NCBI GenBank assembly: GCA_902780525.1
Contig: CACZFL010000004.1
Coordinates: forward strand, 1-64,000
DNA from: an uncultured bacterium
GTDB lineage: Bacteria > Cyanobacteriota > Vampirovibrionia > Gastranaerophilales > Gastranaerophilaceae
Direction: 5' to 3'
Length of the DNA: 64,000 nt
Shown: piece by piece, positions 1 through 7,589 of the stretch
Layout: the number at the start of each line of letters is the position of its first letter
How positions within the stretch are numbered: position 1 is the first letter of the stretch
Made by a program: the position numbers and the translations under genes
Notes under the pieces: generated by a model
Told to the model about the DNA's origin: nothing
Database searches by the model: none
The model's input: only the letters and a program-made list of their open reading frames with translations

Positions 1-59
1 GCTGCTCTTAATGTGTTTCTACCGATTCTTCCGAATCCGTTAATTGCTACGTTTACCAT
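1..59 (-). CDS. gap: Glyceraldehyde-3-phosphate dehydrogenase, N-terminal fragment
   Basis: The first 19 codons read MVNVAINGFGRIGRNTLRA, the start of the NAD-binding Rossmann fold of GAPDH (GFGRIGR motif). The enzyme converts glyceraldehyde-3-phosphate to 1,3-bisphosphoglycerate in cytosolic glycolysis. An AAGGAG ribosome site lies about 8 nt upstream. The gene runs off the left edge of the window, so the catalytic cysteine and the rest of the protein are not visible. Confidence 0.9.
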   Translation of the reverse strand, partial: MVNVAINGFGRIGRNTLRA

Positions 60-220
60 AATTTTTACTCCTTCTTATTAGTAAAACTTTCTCTTAACTA
101 TTTAATCGTAATTCAAACAAAGGGGTAAAGCAAGGGATTTTTAAAAAGAAAAATTAATAATTCATTAAGATTAATAAATATAATAAGCAGGTTAATTATT
201 TATGCGAGCGGAATTGATTG

Positions 221-2203
221 CTAAATTAACTGCAAAGCAATGCTTGGTGACTGGTTAGCAGCAGCAAAGAGTGTTGCACTTGCCTGTTGTAAAATTTGTT
301 GTTGTACATATTTAGAAGAGATCTTATCTATATCTGAATCTTTGATTGTAGATAACGATGATGTCAAATTAGTAACATGTGTGCTTACGGTATCCAGAGC
401 ACTTTCAAGCTGATTATATACAGCTCCTATTGAAGTTGCGTGCGAAGTCACTGTCTGTAAGAAACTGTTTACAACACTGTAAGCGTTATCTCCCTGTATG
501 CCTTCCTCAAGGAGATATGATAAATCATACTCAAAGCCTGTATTTACAAAAATTTTGGAATTAAGATTGTTATGTATTCCAACCTGTAATGATATATCTT
601 TTTTGCTTGGTTTAACATCCTGTACATAGGTGATATTATTAAGCCACTCTGTAGTATCATACGGAACCGGAGCATTTCCGTATGCTGTCGTGAATGCACC
701 GCCTAATTTAGGTAATTCCTGCTCTGTTACATAACCGTTTGTAATTGTAACATTTGCGAAGTAATATGGTGATGAAGTTTTGCTGGTATTTTCGATACCG
801 CCCAATAATGCTCCTGATTTTTGTACTGCTGTAACCTGGCCTAATGATAAAATGTTGTTAAGATTTAATGACCCTTCTGTTTTTTTGATAATACCGGCTA
901 CACCGCCTACAAATTCATAGCCTTCTGCCGTTCCGGTTGCATAAGAATTTATGATTGTATCTGCAGTTCTTCCTGCAATACCTCCGACAATATTTTTACC
1001 TTTTATATTTGCATTAGAGTAGCAATTTTCAATTTTGCCGTCGGTACAGCCTGCTATACCTGCAGCATAGTCACCATTTAATGTAATAGAGCCCTGTACA
1101 AAACATCTGTTTATTGATTTTGTCGCGTATCCGACCAGTACGCCGCCATATTTTATACCTTTAACTGTTGCATCAGTGTAAGAATCGGTTATATCTTTTG
1201 TTACATTTCCCGCAAGAGCACCAAATTTTTCTCTTCCTTCGACACTACCTTTTGCGTAGCAATTTACGATATTTCCGTCAGAAGAGCCTACCAGTAATGC
1301 TGTGAAGTCAACGCCTTTTACATTAGCATTTTCAACTCCTAAATTTTTGATTGTTGCGCTGCCATTTGTATATCCAAATAAGCCGGCATAATTTTTGTTT
1401 GAGTTAATACTAAAGTTTTTAACTACATGTCCGTTACCATCAAATGTTCCTTTAAACTCGTAATTGCTGTTAGCTGACTTGTTGCCTATCGGAGTCCAGT
1501 TTATACCATTAAGGTCAATATCTGCACCCATGTAGAAAGTTACATTTGTTGTATCCACGTTGCTGTTTACAAGTTGTGCCAGCTTTTGCAGGTCTTCTTT
1601 TGTTGATACCTGATATTCTTTATTCTTCTCAAAAGTTGATACTTCTGAAACGTGTTGTAATGTGTTTACATAACTGTCGCTCTTTGTTTTTGGATTAGAT
1701 ATAAATCCGCCATGGTTTGCCGGATTTAATTCAGCAGTTAAATCATCAACCCATTTCGGAAGCTCTTGTACCGGGCTTTCTCCTGCGGTACTGAATAATT
1801 TAATCCCGTTGTATTCAGCGCTATTATATAATCTGTCGATTTCAGCAATAATAGCGGCTGCTTCCTGATTTAATGTTTCTAACGAACGATCTCCGTAAGT
1901 ACCATTTTGTGCCTGAGTTATTAGTGCGTGTAGTCTTGAACCAAGTTTTTCCATTAAGGATAGTGTATCTTCTGCAGTTGCCATCATATCCATACCTTCT
2001 GCGATATTATCAGAGGCTATGTCGTATGAACTTAACTTCGACTGATAATTATTCGATATTGAATAATTTGCAGCATTATCAGAAGCATGGTTTATTTTGA
2101 ACCCGGTTGTAAGGCGTTCCAGAGTTTTGTTCAGGTCAAGCGAAGAGTTGTTTAAACTCTGCTTAACTATTGCTGCCGAGAGGTTTGTGTTAATGCTTAT
2201 CAT
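221..2203 (-). CDS. Flagellin with large GLUG-like repeat insert
   Basis: 660-aa flagellin. The N-terminal domain (about 1-140: MISINTNLSAAIVKQSL, LERLTTGFKINHASDNAAN) and the C-terminal domain (about 575-660, ending QQASATLFAAANQSPSIALQLI) are canonical D0/D1 filament helices. Between them, about 180-510, lies a surface insert with at least seven degenerate repeats of the type Y-A-G-L-F-G / G-A-L-A-G / G-G-I-A-G, each followed by an I-x-N-C/S-Y strand. This pattern resembles GLUG repeats and suggests a beta-helix displayed on the filament. I chose the ATG at 2203 because GGGAGGG lies 8 nt upstream; an in-frame ATG at 2233 lacks a ribosome site. A second, ordinary flagellin is at 20036. The two are too different to be a recent duplication. 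Confidence 0.9.
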   Translation of the reverse strand: MISINTNLSAAIVKQSLNNSSLDLNKTLERLTTGFKINHASDNAANYSISNNYQSKLSSYDIASDNIAEGMDMMATAEDTLSLMEKLGSRLHALITQAQNGTYGDRSLETLNQEAAAIIAEIDRLYNSAEYNGIKLFSTAGESPVQELPKWVDDLTAELNPANHGGFISNPKTKSDSYVNTLQHVSEVSTFEKNKEYQVSTKEDLQKLAQLVNSNVDTTNVTFYMGADIDLNGINWTPIGNKSANSNYEFKGTFDGNGHVVKNFSINSNKNYAGLFGYTNGSATIKNLGVENANVKGVDFTALLVGSSDGNIVNCYAKGSVEGREKFGALAGNVTKDITDSYTDATVKGIKYGGVLVGYATKSINRCFVQGSITLNGDYAAGIAGCTDGKIENCYSNANIKGKNIVGGIAGRTADTIINSYATGTAEGYEFVGGVAGIIKKTEGSLNLNNILSLGQVTAVQKSGALLGGIENTSKTSSPYYFANVTITNGYVTEQELPKLGGAFTTAYGNAPVPYDTTEWLNNITYVQDVKPSKKDISLQVGIHNNLNSKIFVNTGFEYDLSYLLEEGIQGDNAYSVVNSFLQTVTSHATSIGAVYNQLESALDTVSTHVTNLTSSLSTIKDSDIDKISSKYVQQQILQQASATLFAAANQSPSIALQLI

Positions 2204-2237
2204 ACGCACACCCTCCCGCAATTTAAACAGCACAAAG

Positions 2238-2267
2238 CGTTCTCAACTGTCCTTTTTGTTGAGAACG
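2238..2267 (-). promoter_or_regulatory. Hairpin just upstream of flagellin ribosome site
   Basis: A perfect 10-bp inverted repeat (CGTTCTCAAC / GTTGAGAACG) with a 10-nt loop. An outer AAACAG/CTGTTT pairing could extend it. It ends about 15 nt before the GGGAGGG ribosome site of the flagellin gene and lacks a U-run, so it looks like a translational control element or expression platform rather than a terminator. That role is inferred. Confidence 0.5.
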
Positions 2268-2279
2268 AAACTGTTTTTT

Positions 2280-2367
2280 CTGATACCCACGGGCTGGTTC
2301 GAGGTGGCGAATTTAGTCCGACCTTCCTTCGTTTGCGCCGCTGGTTACCCCTTTGATAGAGTATCAG
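2280..2367 (-). ncRNA. Structured leader RNA, possibly riboswitch-like
   Basis: An 88-nt segment of the flagellin leader closed by a 9-bp stem (CTGATACTC / GGGTATCAG, one G-U pair). Inside are strings such as GGCGCAAACG, GGTCGGACTAAA and CAGCCCGTGGG. The size, the closing stem and the CGCAAA...CUAAA strings loosely recall the GEMM (c-di-GMP-I) riboswitch, but the GGGCAAACC box is not matched. I call only a structured leader. A PilZ c-di-GMP receptor is encoded in the same window. Covariance-model scoring would decide. Confidence 0.35.
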
Positions 2368-2637
2368 CCTTTGCAATACAAGGCTTAATCCGTCTTTCCC
2401 TCTTGGATAATGTATTCTCCCCCGTTCGAAGCTGGTTGATAAAAATAATTGAAGTATGGTGAGAAGTATGGTCCGCAAAACCGCACTACAACACGCACCT
2501 AGCCTTTTTATTTCTAGAGCCGGTGCAATAGAATAAGTTATGTTCATCTTTTGCGTAGCAAAAGACAACCTGTTGTTGCTGATTTGTGTTTCCATACTTC
2601 TTAAATTAATCGAATGAGATATGCATTATCCATATGC

Positions 2638-2643
2638 ATTATA
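2638..2643 (-). promoter_or_regulatory. Probable -10 of the flagellin leader transcript
   Basis: TATAAT preceded by TGA (extended -10) on the minus strand. Transcription would start near 2630 and leave a leader of roughly 425 nt. Upstream are an AAGGGG run and a TTGTAACA / TGTTACAA inverted repeat (about 2686-2715), a motif seen near other motility promoters in this window. No sigma-28 type promoter was found for this flagellin. Confidence 0.45.
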
Positions 2644-2726
2644 TCACCAATATATTTTTATGTACCCCTTTTTATATAATTTGTAACAAAATTTAAAAAA
2701 ATTGTTACAAAAGTTTATATTTTTGA

Positions 2727-2763
2727 TAAAAAAAAGAGGCTTGAATATTATTCAAGCCTCTTT
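2727..2763 (-). terminator. Rho-independent terminator of hppA
   Basis: A 14-bp stem (AAAGAGGCTTGAAT / ATTCAAGCCTCTTT) with a 3-nt loop, followed on the minus strand by an eight-T run, about 20 nt after the hppA stop. Confidence 0.9.
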
Positions 2764-2783
2764 CCTAATTAACTATAAATTTG

Positions 2784-5189
2784 TTATTTTTGTTCTTTGT
2801 TAGGAATTCTCATTGCATAGAAAGAACGGATAACAAAAATTAAAGCGATAATCAGAATTACGATACCCCAGATTTTAGCATTTTCTTTGAATGCCGGAGC
2901 AATAGCAATTTCCATTGCCAGTAATCCGAACAGGGTTGTAAACTTGATAATCGGGTTCATTGCAACTGATGAAGTATCTTTGAACGGGTCACCTACCGTA
3001 TCACCAACAACAGTTGCTTCGTGAAGTGATGTTCCTTTTTCAGCCATATCAACTTCAACAATTTTCTTTGCGTTATCCCAGCAGCCGCCTGCGTTAGCCA
3101 TAAATACAGCCTGGAACAGACCGAATACGGCAATTGCAATCAGGTAGCTTACAAAGAATGATACAGGTGCGTTATCATCGCCCATAGGTGCTGATAAGCA
3201 TGCAAGAGCAAGAGCAAAACCAAACAATGCGATAAAGATATTATACATACCTTTTTGAGCATATTGAGTACAAATCTTAACAACTTCTTTTGAGTTAGCA
3301 AGGTTTGCGCTCTTTTCATCAGCTTCGCCTAACTTGATGTTGTCTTTAATGTATTCAACTGCTCTGTATGCACCTGTTGTAACAGCCTGCATAGAAGCTC
3401 CCGAGAACCAGTAAATTACTGCACCGCCGGCAATGAAACCGAGAAGTGTGTATGGGTTCAGCAGGTTAAGTATCATTTCAGGCTGAATACCTAATGTTTC
3501 TTTGATTACTAAGATTAATGAGAAAATCATTGTGGTTGCACCAACTACCGCAGTACCGATAAGAACCGGTTTTGATGTTGCTTTGAAGGTGTTACCTGCA
3601 CCATCATTTTCTTCTAAGTATTTCTTTGCGTTTTCAAAATCAGGTGTAAAGTTGTAGTATTTTTCAATCCCTTCTTTTACACCATCAATTTCTTCAATCA
3701 GAGATAATTCATATACTGACTGAGCGTTATCTGTTACAGGACCGTATGAGTCAACAGCGATTGTGACGGGTCCCATACCCAAGAAACCAAAGGCAACTAA
3801 ACCGAATGCAAATACAGACGGATAAATCATTACATCTGTCGGGATGTTTAAGCTTGCAAAGTATGCAAGTCCCATCAGTAATACAACGATTGTACCAATC
3901 CAGAAGCCTGAGAAATTCCCTGATACGATACCTGAAAGTATTGTAAGTGATGCCCCGCCTTCTTTAGATGCTACAACGACTTCATGAGTATGTTTAGCTT
4001 TCGGACTTGTAAAGATTTTCGTTGCTTCAGGTATTAATGCTGCGCCCAAAGTACCGCATGAAATGATTATTGAAAGAACTAACCAAAGGTTAGCAGGTAA
4101 ATCTTTCAGTAAGTAATTACTTACACCGAATGTCATACCGATAGAAAGGACTGATGTAATCCAAACTAATGATGTCAAAGGTGCTTCAAAATCAAAATGT
4201 TCAGCTTTTGCCAAGAATAATTTTGTGTAAACGCCGTTAATCCAGTATGCAACAACTGAAGTGATAATCATTAAAAATCTCATTGTGAAGATCCACGCAA
4301 GTAATTGAACCTGATAATCGTGGAAAACGCCTAACAGGATAAAGCTTACAAGAGCAACACCTGTAACACCGTAAGTTTCAAAACCGTCAGCAGTCGGTCC
4401 GATTGAGTCGCCTGCGTTGTCACCTGTACAGTCAGCAATAACGCCGGGGTTACGCGGGTCATCTTCTTTGATACCGAACTGAATTTTCATTAAGTCAGAA
4501 CCGATATCGGCAATTTTTGTAAATATACCGCCGGCAACACGGAGTGCTGATGCACCCAAAGATTCACCGATAGCGAAACCGATGAAGCAAGCGCCTGCAA
4601 GATTTCCGGGAACAAAAAGCAAGATGATTAGCATCATGATTAACTCAATTGATACGAGTAAAACACCGATACTCATACCTGCTTTGAGCGGAATGTTTAA
4701 AATATTAAGCGGGTTGCCTTTAAGGGCGGTAAATGCAGTTCTTGAGTTTGCAAGTGTGTTCATTCTGATACCGAACCAGGCTACCATGTATGAACCAAGG
4801 ATACCCAGAACTGACCACCCCAGGATTATAAGAACTGATTTTAGTTCCATACCCTGAAGATACCAGAAGTAGAACGCAATACACAAGCCTATCAATACTT
4901 CAAGCATAATAAGGAATTTACCTTGCTGAACAAGATAGGTTTTGCAGGTCTCAAAAATTGTGTTACCAACCTGAGCCATTGCTTCATGAACTTCAACTTT
5001 TTTGACTCTTGTGTAAGCCCAAAGCCCCCAGAAAACACCCAGAACAGATACAACAATACCTGCGAGAAGCAGATTGTAACTAAGCTCTGACGCTTCTTTA
5101 ATGTTTGGAACAACAAGAGATGCTTCTCCTGCGAAAACAGGAGCAGACACGATTAATGCCATTAATGACATAAACATTTTCTTTAGCAT
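2784..5189 (-). CDS. hppA: Membrane-bound proton-pumping pyrophosphatase
   Basis: 801-aa integral membrane pyrophosphatase that couples PPi hydrolysis to ion pumping. Visible signatures are the conserved DCTGDNAGD-type catalytic segment around residue 250, many hydrophobic helices, DSYGPVTDNAQ and the C-terminal GGCWDNAKK and GDTVGDPFKDTS motifs. The family's K+-dependence site reads GNTFKAT: lysine at this position marks K+-independent enzymes, which are H+ pumps. The N-terminus (MLKKMFMSLMALIVSAPVFA) looks like a cleavable or first-helix signal. AAGGAGAG lies upstream and a strong terminator downstream, so the gene is probably a single transcription unit. Length and motifs are complete. Confidence 0.96.
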   Translation of the reverse strand: MLKKMFMSLMALIVSAPVFAGEASLVVPNIKEASELSYNLLLAGIVVSVLGVFWGLWAYTRVKKVEVHEAMAQVGNTIFETCKTYLVQQGKFLIMLEVLIGLCIAFYFWYLQGMELKSVLIILGWSVLGILGSYMVAWFGIRMNTLANSRTAFTALKGNPLNILNIPLKAGMSIGVLLVSIELIMMLIILLFVPGNLAGACFIGFAIGESLGASALRVAGGIFTKIADIGSDLMKIQFGIKEDDPRNPGVIADCTGDNAGDSIGPTADGFETYGVTGVALVSFILLGVFHDYQVQLLAWIFTMRFLMIITSVVAYWINGVYTKLFLAKAEHFDFEAPLTSLVWITSVLSIGMTFGVSNYLLKDLPANLWLVLSIIISCGTLGAALIPEATKIFTSPKAKHTHEVVVASKEGGASLTILSGIVSGNFSGFWIGTIVVLLMGLAYFASLNIPTDVMIYPSVFAFGLVAFGFLGMGPVTIAVDSYGPVTDNAQSVYELSLIEEIDGVKEGIEKYYNFTPDFENAKKYLEENDGAGNTFKATSKPVLIGTAVVGATTMIFSLILVIKETLGIQPEMILNLLNPYTLLGFIAGGAVIYWFSGASMQAVTTGAYRAVEYIKDNIKLGEADEKSANLANSKEVVKICTQYAQKGMYNIFIALFGFALALACLSAPMGDDNAPVSFFVSYLIAIAVFGLFQAVFMANAGGCWDNAKKIVEVDMAEKGTSLHEATVVGDTVGDPFKDTSSVAMNPIIKFTTLFGLLAMEIAIAPAFKENAKIWGIVILIIALIFVIRSFYAMRIPNKEQK

Positions 5190-5354
5190 ATATCTCTCCT
5201 TCTTTAGTGAATACTAAACACTAATTTTAATAGATATATTATATATAATTATGTTACTAAGTGCAATATGTAAACATAGTTTTCAGGTTTATGAATGACT
5301 TTATTTGACAAAGAAGTTTGGTCTTGATATATTCATTTTGTTGACAATTAAATA

Positions 5355-5417
5355 TGGGCAGGGGTAAATGATTTTAGATTGTTTACACTTAGCAAAATGA
5401 GTTCAAGGGCATGTGGT
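5355..5417 (+). repeat. Duplicated tRNA-Leu promoter region and tRNA 5' end
   Basis: The segment from the GGCAGGGGTAAATGATT string to GGGCATGTGGT is repeated, slightly diverged, at about 5507-5568, where it leads into the intact tRNA-Leu gene. The period is about 151 bp. The upstream copy leads into a broken tRNA carrying a 44-nt insert. Confidence 0.8.
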
Positions 5418-5473
5418 ACTCTGCCGACGAAGAGGTGACTAAACGTCACGTCTGAGGAGAGGGGTAGACACGC
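5407..5473 (+). pseudogene. Partial tRNA-Leu copy with 44-nt D-loop insert
   Basis: Begins as the tRNA-Leu 5' end (GGGCATGTGGT), is interrupted by a 44-nt insert (5418-5461: ACTCTGCCGACGA ... GAGGAGAG), then resumes as GGGTAGACACGC and stops. The insert folds into a hairpin with GTGAC/GTCAC at its tip. The same 44-nt insert, with compensating stem changes, occupies the D-loop of a partial tRNA-Val copy at 48640-48683. A short hairpin (AAGGTCgtaaGACCTT) follows. Confidence 0.75.
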
Positions 5474-5557
5474 TCAAGGTCGTAAGACCTTTTGACAACT
5501 GAATAATGGCAGGGGTAAATGATTATAGATTGTTTATACTCAGCGAAATAAATACAA

Positions 5558-5636
5558 GGGCATGTGGTGGAATGGTAGACACGCTAGTCTTAGGAACTAG
5601 TGCGCAAGCGTGGGAGTTCGAGTCTCTTCATGCCCA
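5558..5636 (+). tRNA. tRNA-Leu (anticodon UAG)
   Basis: Acceptor stem GGGCATG/CATGCCC, anticodon stem CTAGT/ACTAG with loop CTTAGGA (anticodon TAG, reads CUA), a class II variable arm, and T-loop GTTCGAGTC. CCA is not encoded. The gene is intact although partial copies of its 5' and 3' ends flank it on both sides. Confidence 0.95.
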
Positions 5637-5683
5637 GATTAAGCCTCAATGGATTAATTCCATTGAGGCTTAATCTTTGTTTT
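5636..5683 (+). terminator. Terminator of tRNA-Leu
   Basis: A perfect 18-bp stem (arms 5636-5653 and 5659-5676) with a 5-nt loop, followed by TTGTTTT. It starts at the tRNA discriminator base. Confidence 0.9.
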
Positions 5684-5707
5684 GAGTGAGATGAGAAGCT
5701 CTTTCTG

Positions 5708-5824
5708 GAGTCCGAGCGACTTGCGAGCAGAGTGTGGAGTGCTTTTGCCAAGTGATAAAATCACGCTGGCAAAACACGCAGACACGTTTCACGCGAGCAA
5801 GTCAAGACAGTCTCTTCATGTCCA
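5708..5824 (+). repeat. T-loop element in a copy of the tRNA-Leu 3' end
   Basis: A pseudo T-arm GAGTCCGA, then a 94-nt element (5716-5809), then GTCTCTTCATGTCCA, a one-mismatch copy of the tRNA-Leu 3' end 188 bp downstream of the original. The element contains GAGCAGAGTG and AGACACGTTT, both shared with the elements after tRNA-Thr. It has a central hairpin (TTTTGCCA/TGGCAAAA around TGAT/ATCA) and end pairing GACTTGC/GCAAGTC. No ORF is apparent in it. Confidence 0.75.
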
Positions 5825-5870
5825 GTTATAGCCTCTTTGGAAAACTTCCAAAGAGGCTATAACTTTGTTT
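5825..5870 (+). terminator. Terminator after the duplicated tRNA-Leu 3' end
   Basis: An 18-bp perfect stem (GTTATAGCCTCTTTGGAA and its complement) with loop AAC, followed by TTTGTTT. Its placement after the duplicated tRNA end mirrors the terminator after the real tRNA, although the stem sequence differs. From here to 6064 I see no gene. Confidence 0.8.
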
Positions 5871-6064
5871 GAACGATGTTCGAGAACTCCCAGGCGCGGA
5901 GTAGTTCATAGTTCGAGTGGATTTGCATACGGCATTTATGCTTATAATAATGTTCTGTAATGCTGTGTTTGTTTAACATATTACTCATCTGGAATTAAAA
6001 TTTTAAGTTGATAAGACTTTGAAATAAATTTTTTCTAATGTTTTTAGATAATCTAAAACTTATG

Positions 6065-6547
6065 TTATACCCTGATATTTTTTGTAACAGAATTGTTGAG
6101 GAATCCCAGAAAAGCCTGGCATCCTTCCGCAATATCCTGATAAGCTTCTTCAAAATTCCCTGTGTACCATGGGTCTTTTATATTTCGCGGCTGTTCTGTA
6201 AAATCTAATAATCTGAAGATTTTATGTTTTGTATCTTGACCGACTATCGACTCTATATCTCTGATATTACTGTTGTCCATTGCTATAATATAATCATAAT
6301 ATTCATAGTCACATTTTCTGATTTGTCGTGAATAATGTTCTTCAAACGGTATTCTTTTTGCATTTAGCAAGTTTCTTGTTCCGTAATAAATGCCTGCATG
6401 ACACATCTCGTTATAACTCTCTGTTGCAGCTGAATCAATTTCAAAATTATCCGACATGCCGTACTCACTTACAATTTGTTTAAATACAAACTGAGCCATT
6501 GGTGATCGGCAGATATTTCCCAGGCATACAAACAGAACTCTAATCAT
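6065..6547 (-). CDS. Low-molecular-weight protein tyrosine phosphatase
   Basis: 160 aa, normal family length. The N-terminal P-loop CLGNICRS (C-x5-R-S, about residues 8-15) carries the nucleophilic cysteine. The general-acid loop DPWYTGNF lies near residue 125. The cytosolic enzyme dephosphorylates protein tyrosine, or arginine in some relatives. AAGGAT lies directly before the ATG. No partner kinase is visible nearby, so the substrate cannot be inferred. Confidence 0.92.
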   Translation of the reverse strand: MIRVLFVCLGNICRSPMAQFVFKQIVSEYGMSDNFEIDSAATESYNEMCHAGIYYGTRNLLNAKRIPFEEHYSRQIRKCDYEYYDYIIAMDNSNIRDIESIVGQDTKHKIFRLLDFTEQPRNIKDPWYTGNFEEAYQDIAEGCQAFLGFLNNSVTKNIRV

Positions 6548-6596
6548 AATCCTTAAAACCTATTCTTATATATTATGGTTTTATTGTATCATAATA

Positions 6597-6929
6597 TTAT
6601 TTTGACTTTCGTTCTCTTATTAAATCCGCTATTATTTTAAACGGATTTCCTTTTCTATTACTATAAATAATTGTATTATTTGCTTTAGAATACATTCTGC
6701 TTGCCTGCATAATATTGTCACCATCTCTAATCATGCATATGCTGAGAAAATTTTGCGCTTTAACTTTTATTACTTCCAACTGGTTAAATCCTGCTTTGTA
6801 GGGTTTACTGTCTGTTCCGAATGTATATATTCTGTGTCCGTCTTTTGCATATTCTATGATAGTGCCATTTGCACATTTTCTTATTTTTTCCGCGTTTGGA
6901 AGATGATAGATTATGCCTTTTATAAACAT
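6597..6929 (-). CDS. Uncharacterised 110-aa protein
   Basis: No family recognised. The protein is short, basic at its end (LIRERKSK) and soluble, with alternating beta-like segments (GTIIEYAKDGHRIYTFG). A GGAG ribosome site precedes the start (CGGAGAATTATATG). It lies 49 nt upstream of the phosphatase on the same strand and could share its transcript. Confidence 0.6.
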   Translation of the reverse strand: MFIKGIIYHLPNAEKIRKCANGTIIEYAKDGHRIYTFGTDSKPYKAGFNQLEVIKVKAQNFLSICMIRDGDNIMQASRMYSKANNTIIYSNRKGNPFKIIADLIRERKSK

Positions 6930-7009
6930 ATAATTCTCCGATACTTACTTTCTTACTGTTTATATAAAGTAATTTCCTTCACAAAAATTGCCATGGTGTT
7001 ATGAATCCA

Positions 7010-7480
7010 TTAGCCTATTGGTTTTATCCAGCCGGAAATTATTGTCGGTTTCGTTCCGTTATTATTGTAAACATATTTAGTACAATCAATGTTTTTGCCG
7101 TCTTTACTTATTTGTTTTTCTATTTTATACTGACGTATTCCATCAGCATTTACCTTTGTTTCAGTAATTAATCCTTTTCCGTCGGCTCTTGTAATAAGTA
7201 CTCCTTTTTCTCCATTGAAAGGTACCGTTTCTGTTATTTTCTTAAAAAATGGTGATTTTTGAAAATAATAATCGTCTTTATATTTTCCGTAGTATTCTTC
7301 TATAAATTTTAGCTGTAATACATTATTTGGTAAATGGTTAATTTCCCCTGAAGTAGCATATAATTTAGTTCCAAAAGCAAAATTCTCACTTTTGGTTTTT
7401 GTAATCGTTTTATTGCCGATTGTTGCCAACTTCGGATAGTTGCTGAGTGTATTTACCAGATTCAGATAAACATTTTTCAT
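7010..7480 (-). CDS. Uncharacterised 156-aa protein
   Basis: No family recognised. The protein is soluble, rich in lysine, asparagine and tyrosine, with no signal peptide. The start (MKNVYLNLVNTLSNYP) is supported by GAAGG about 8 nt upstream. The gene lies 80 nt upstream of the 110-aa gene on the same strand. Its promoter region shares a GGCAATTTTT box plus a TATATATA tract with two other loci in the window (about 35140-35173 and 44900-44942). Confidence 0.6.
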   Translation of the reverse strand: MKNVYLNLVNTLSNYPKLATIGNKTITKTKSENFAFGTKLYATSGEINHLPNNVLQLKFIEEYYGKYKDDYYFQKSPFFKKITETVPFNGEKGVLITRADGKGLITETKVNADGIRQYKIEKQISKDGKNIDCTKYVYNNNGTKPTIISGWIKPIG

Positions 7481-7520
7481 TCAGACCTTCTTTTTTGCAG
7501 ACACAAATTTATCTCACACT

Positions 7521-7557
7521 ATATATATAAAAACCATTACTAAAGAAAAATTGCCCG
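7521..7557 (-). promoter_or_regulatory. GGCAATTTTT ... TATATATA promoter-like region
   Basis: On the minus strand GGGCAATTTTTCTTTAG is followed 21 nt after GGCAA by TATATATATA, about 40 nt before the 156-aa gene. The same box and spacing recur at 35139-35173, with a looser version at 44900-44942. The factor that would recognise it is unknown to me. Confidence 0.4.
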
Positions 7558-7589
7558 AGATATTTTAAATTATAAAAAATATTCTTAAC

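Noticed and set aside
221-2203. Insert in the flagellin as a mobile element or fusion artefact
   Set aside because: The frame is open throughout, the insert lies exactly in the flagellin variable region, and repeats continue evenly, so it is a natural hypervariable domain.
2200-2595. A 131-codon minus-strand frame between hppA and the flagellin
   Set aside because: It has no recognisable domain and runs through the structured leader and the hairpin before the flagellin ribosome site. Composition looks like translated RNA structure, so I treat the region as a leader.
5418-5461. The D-loop insert as a tRNA intron
   Set aside because: It is far too short for a group I intron and lies outside the anticodon loop. 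An intact tRNA copy follows directly, so splicing is not needed.
7528-7560. Plus-strand TAAAGAAA...GCCCGAGATA as a FliA promoter
   Set aside because: The spacer is too short and no plus-strand gene follows; the same bases fit better as the minus-strand GGCAATTTTT box.
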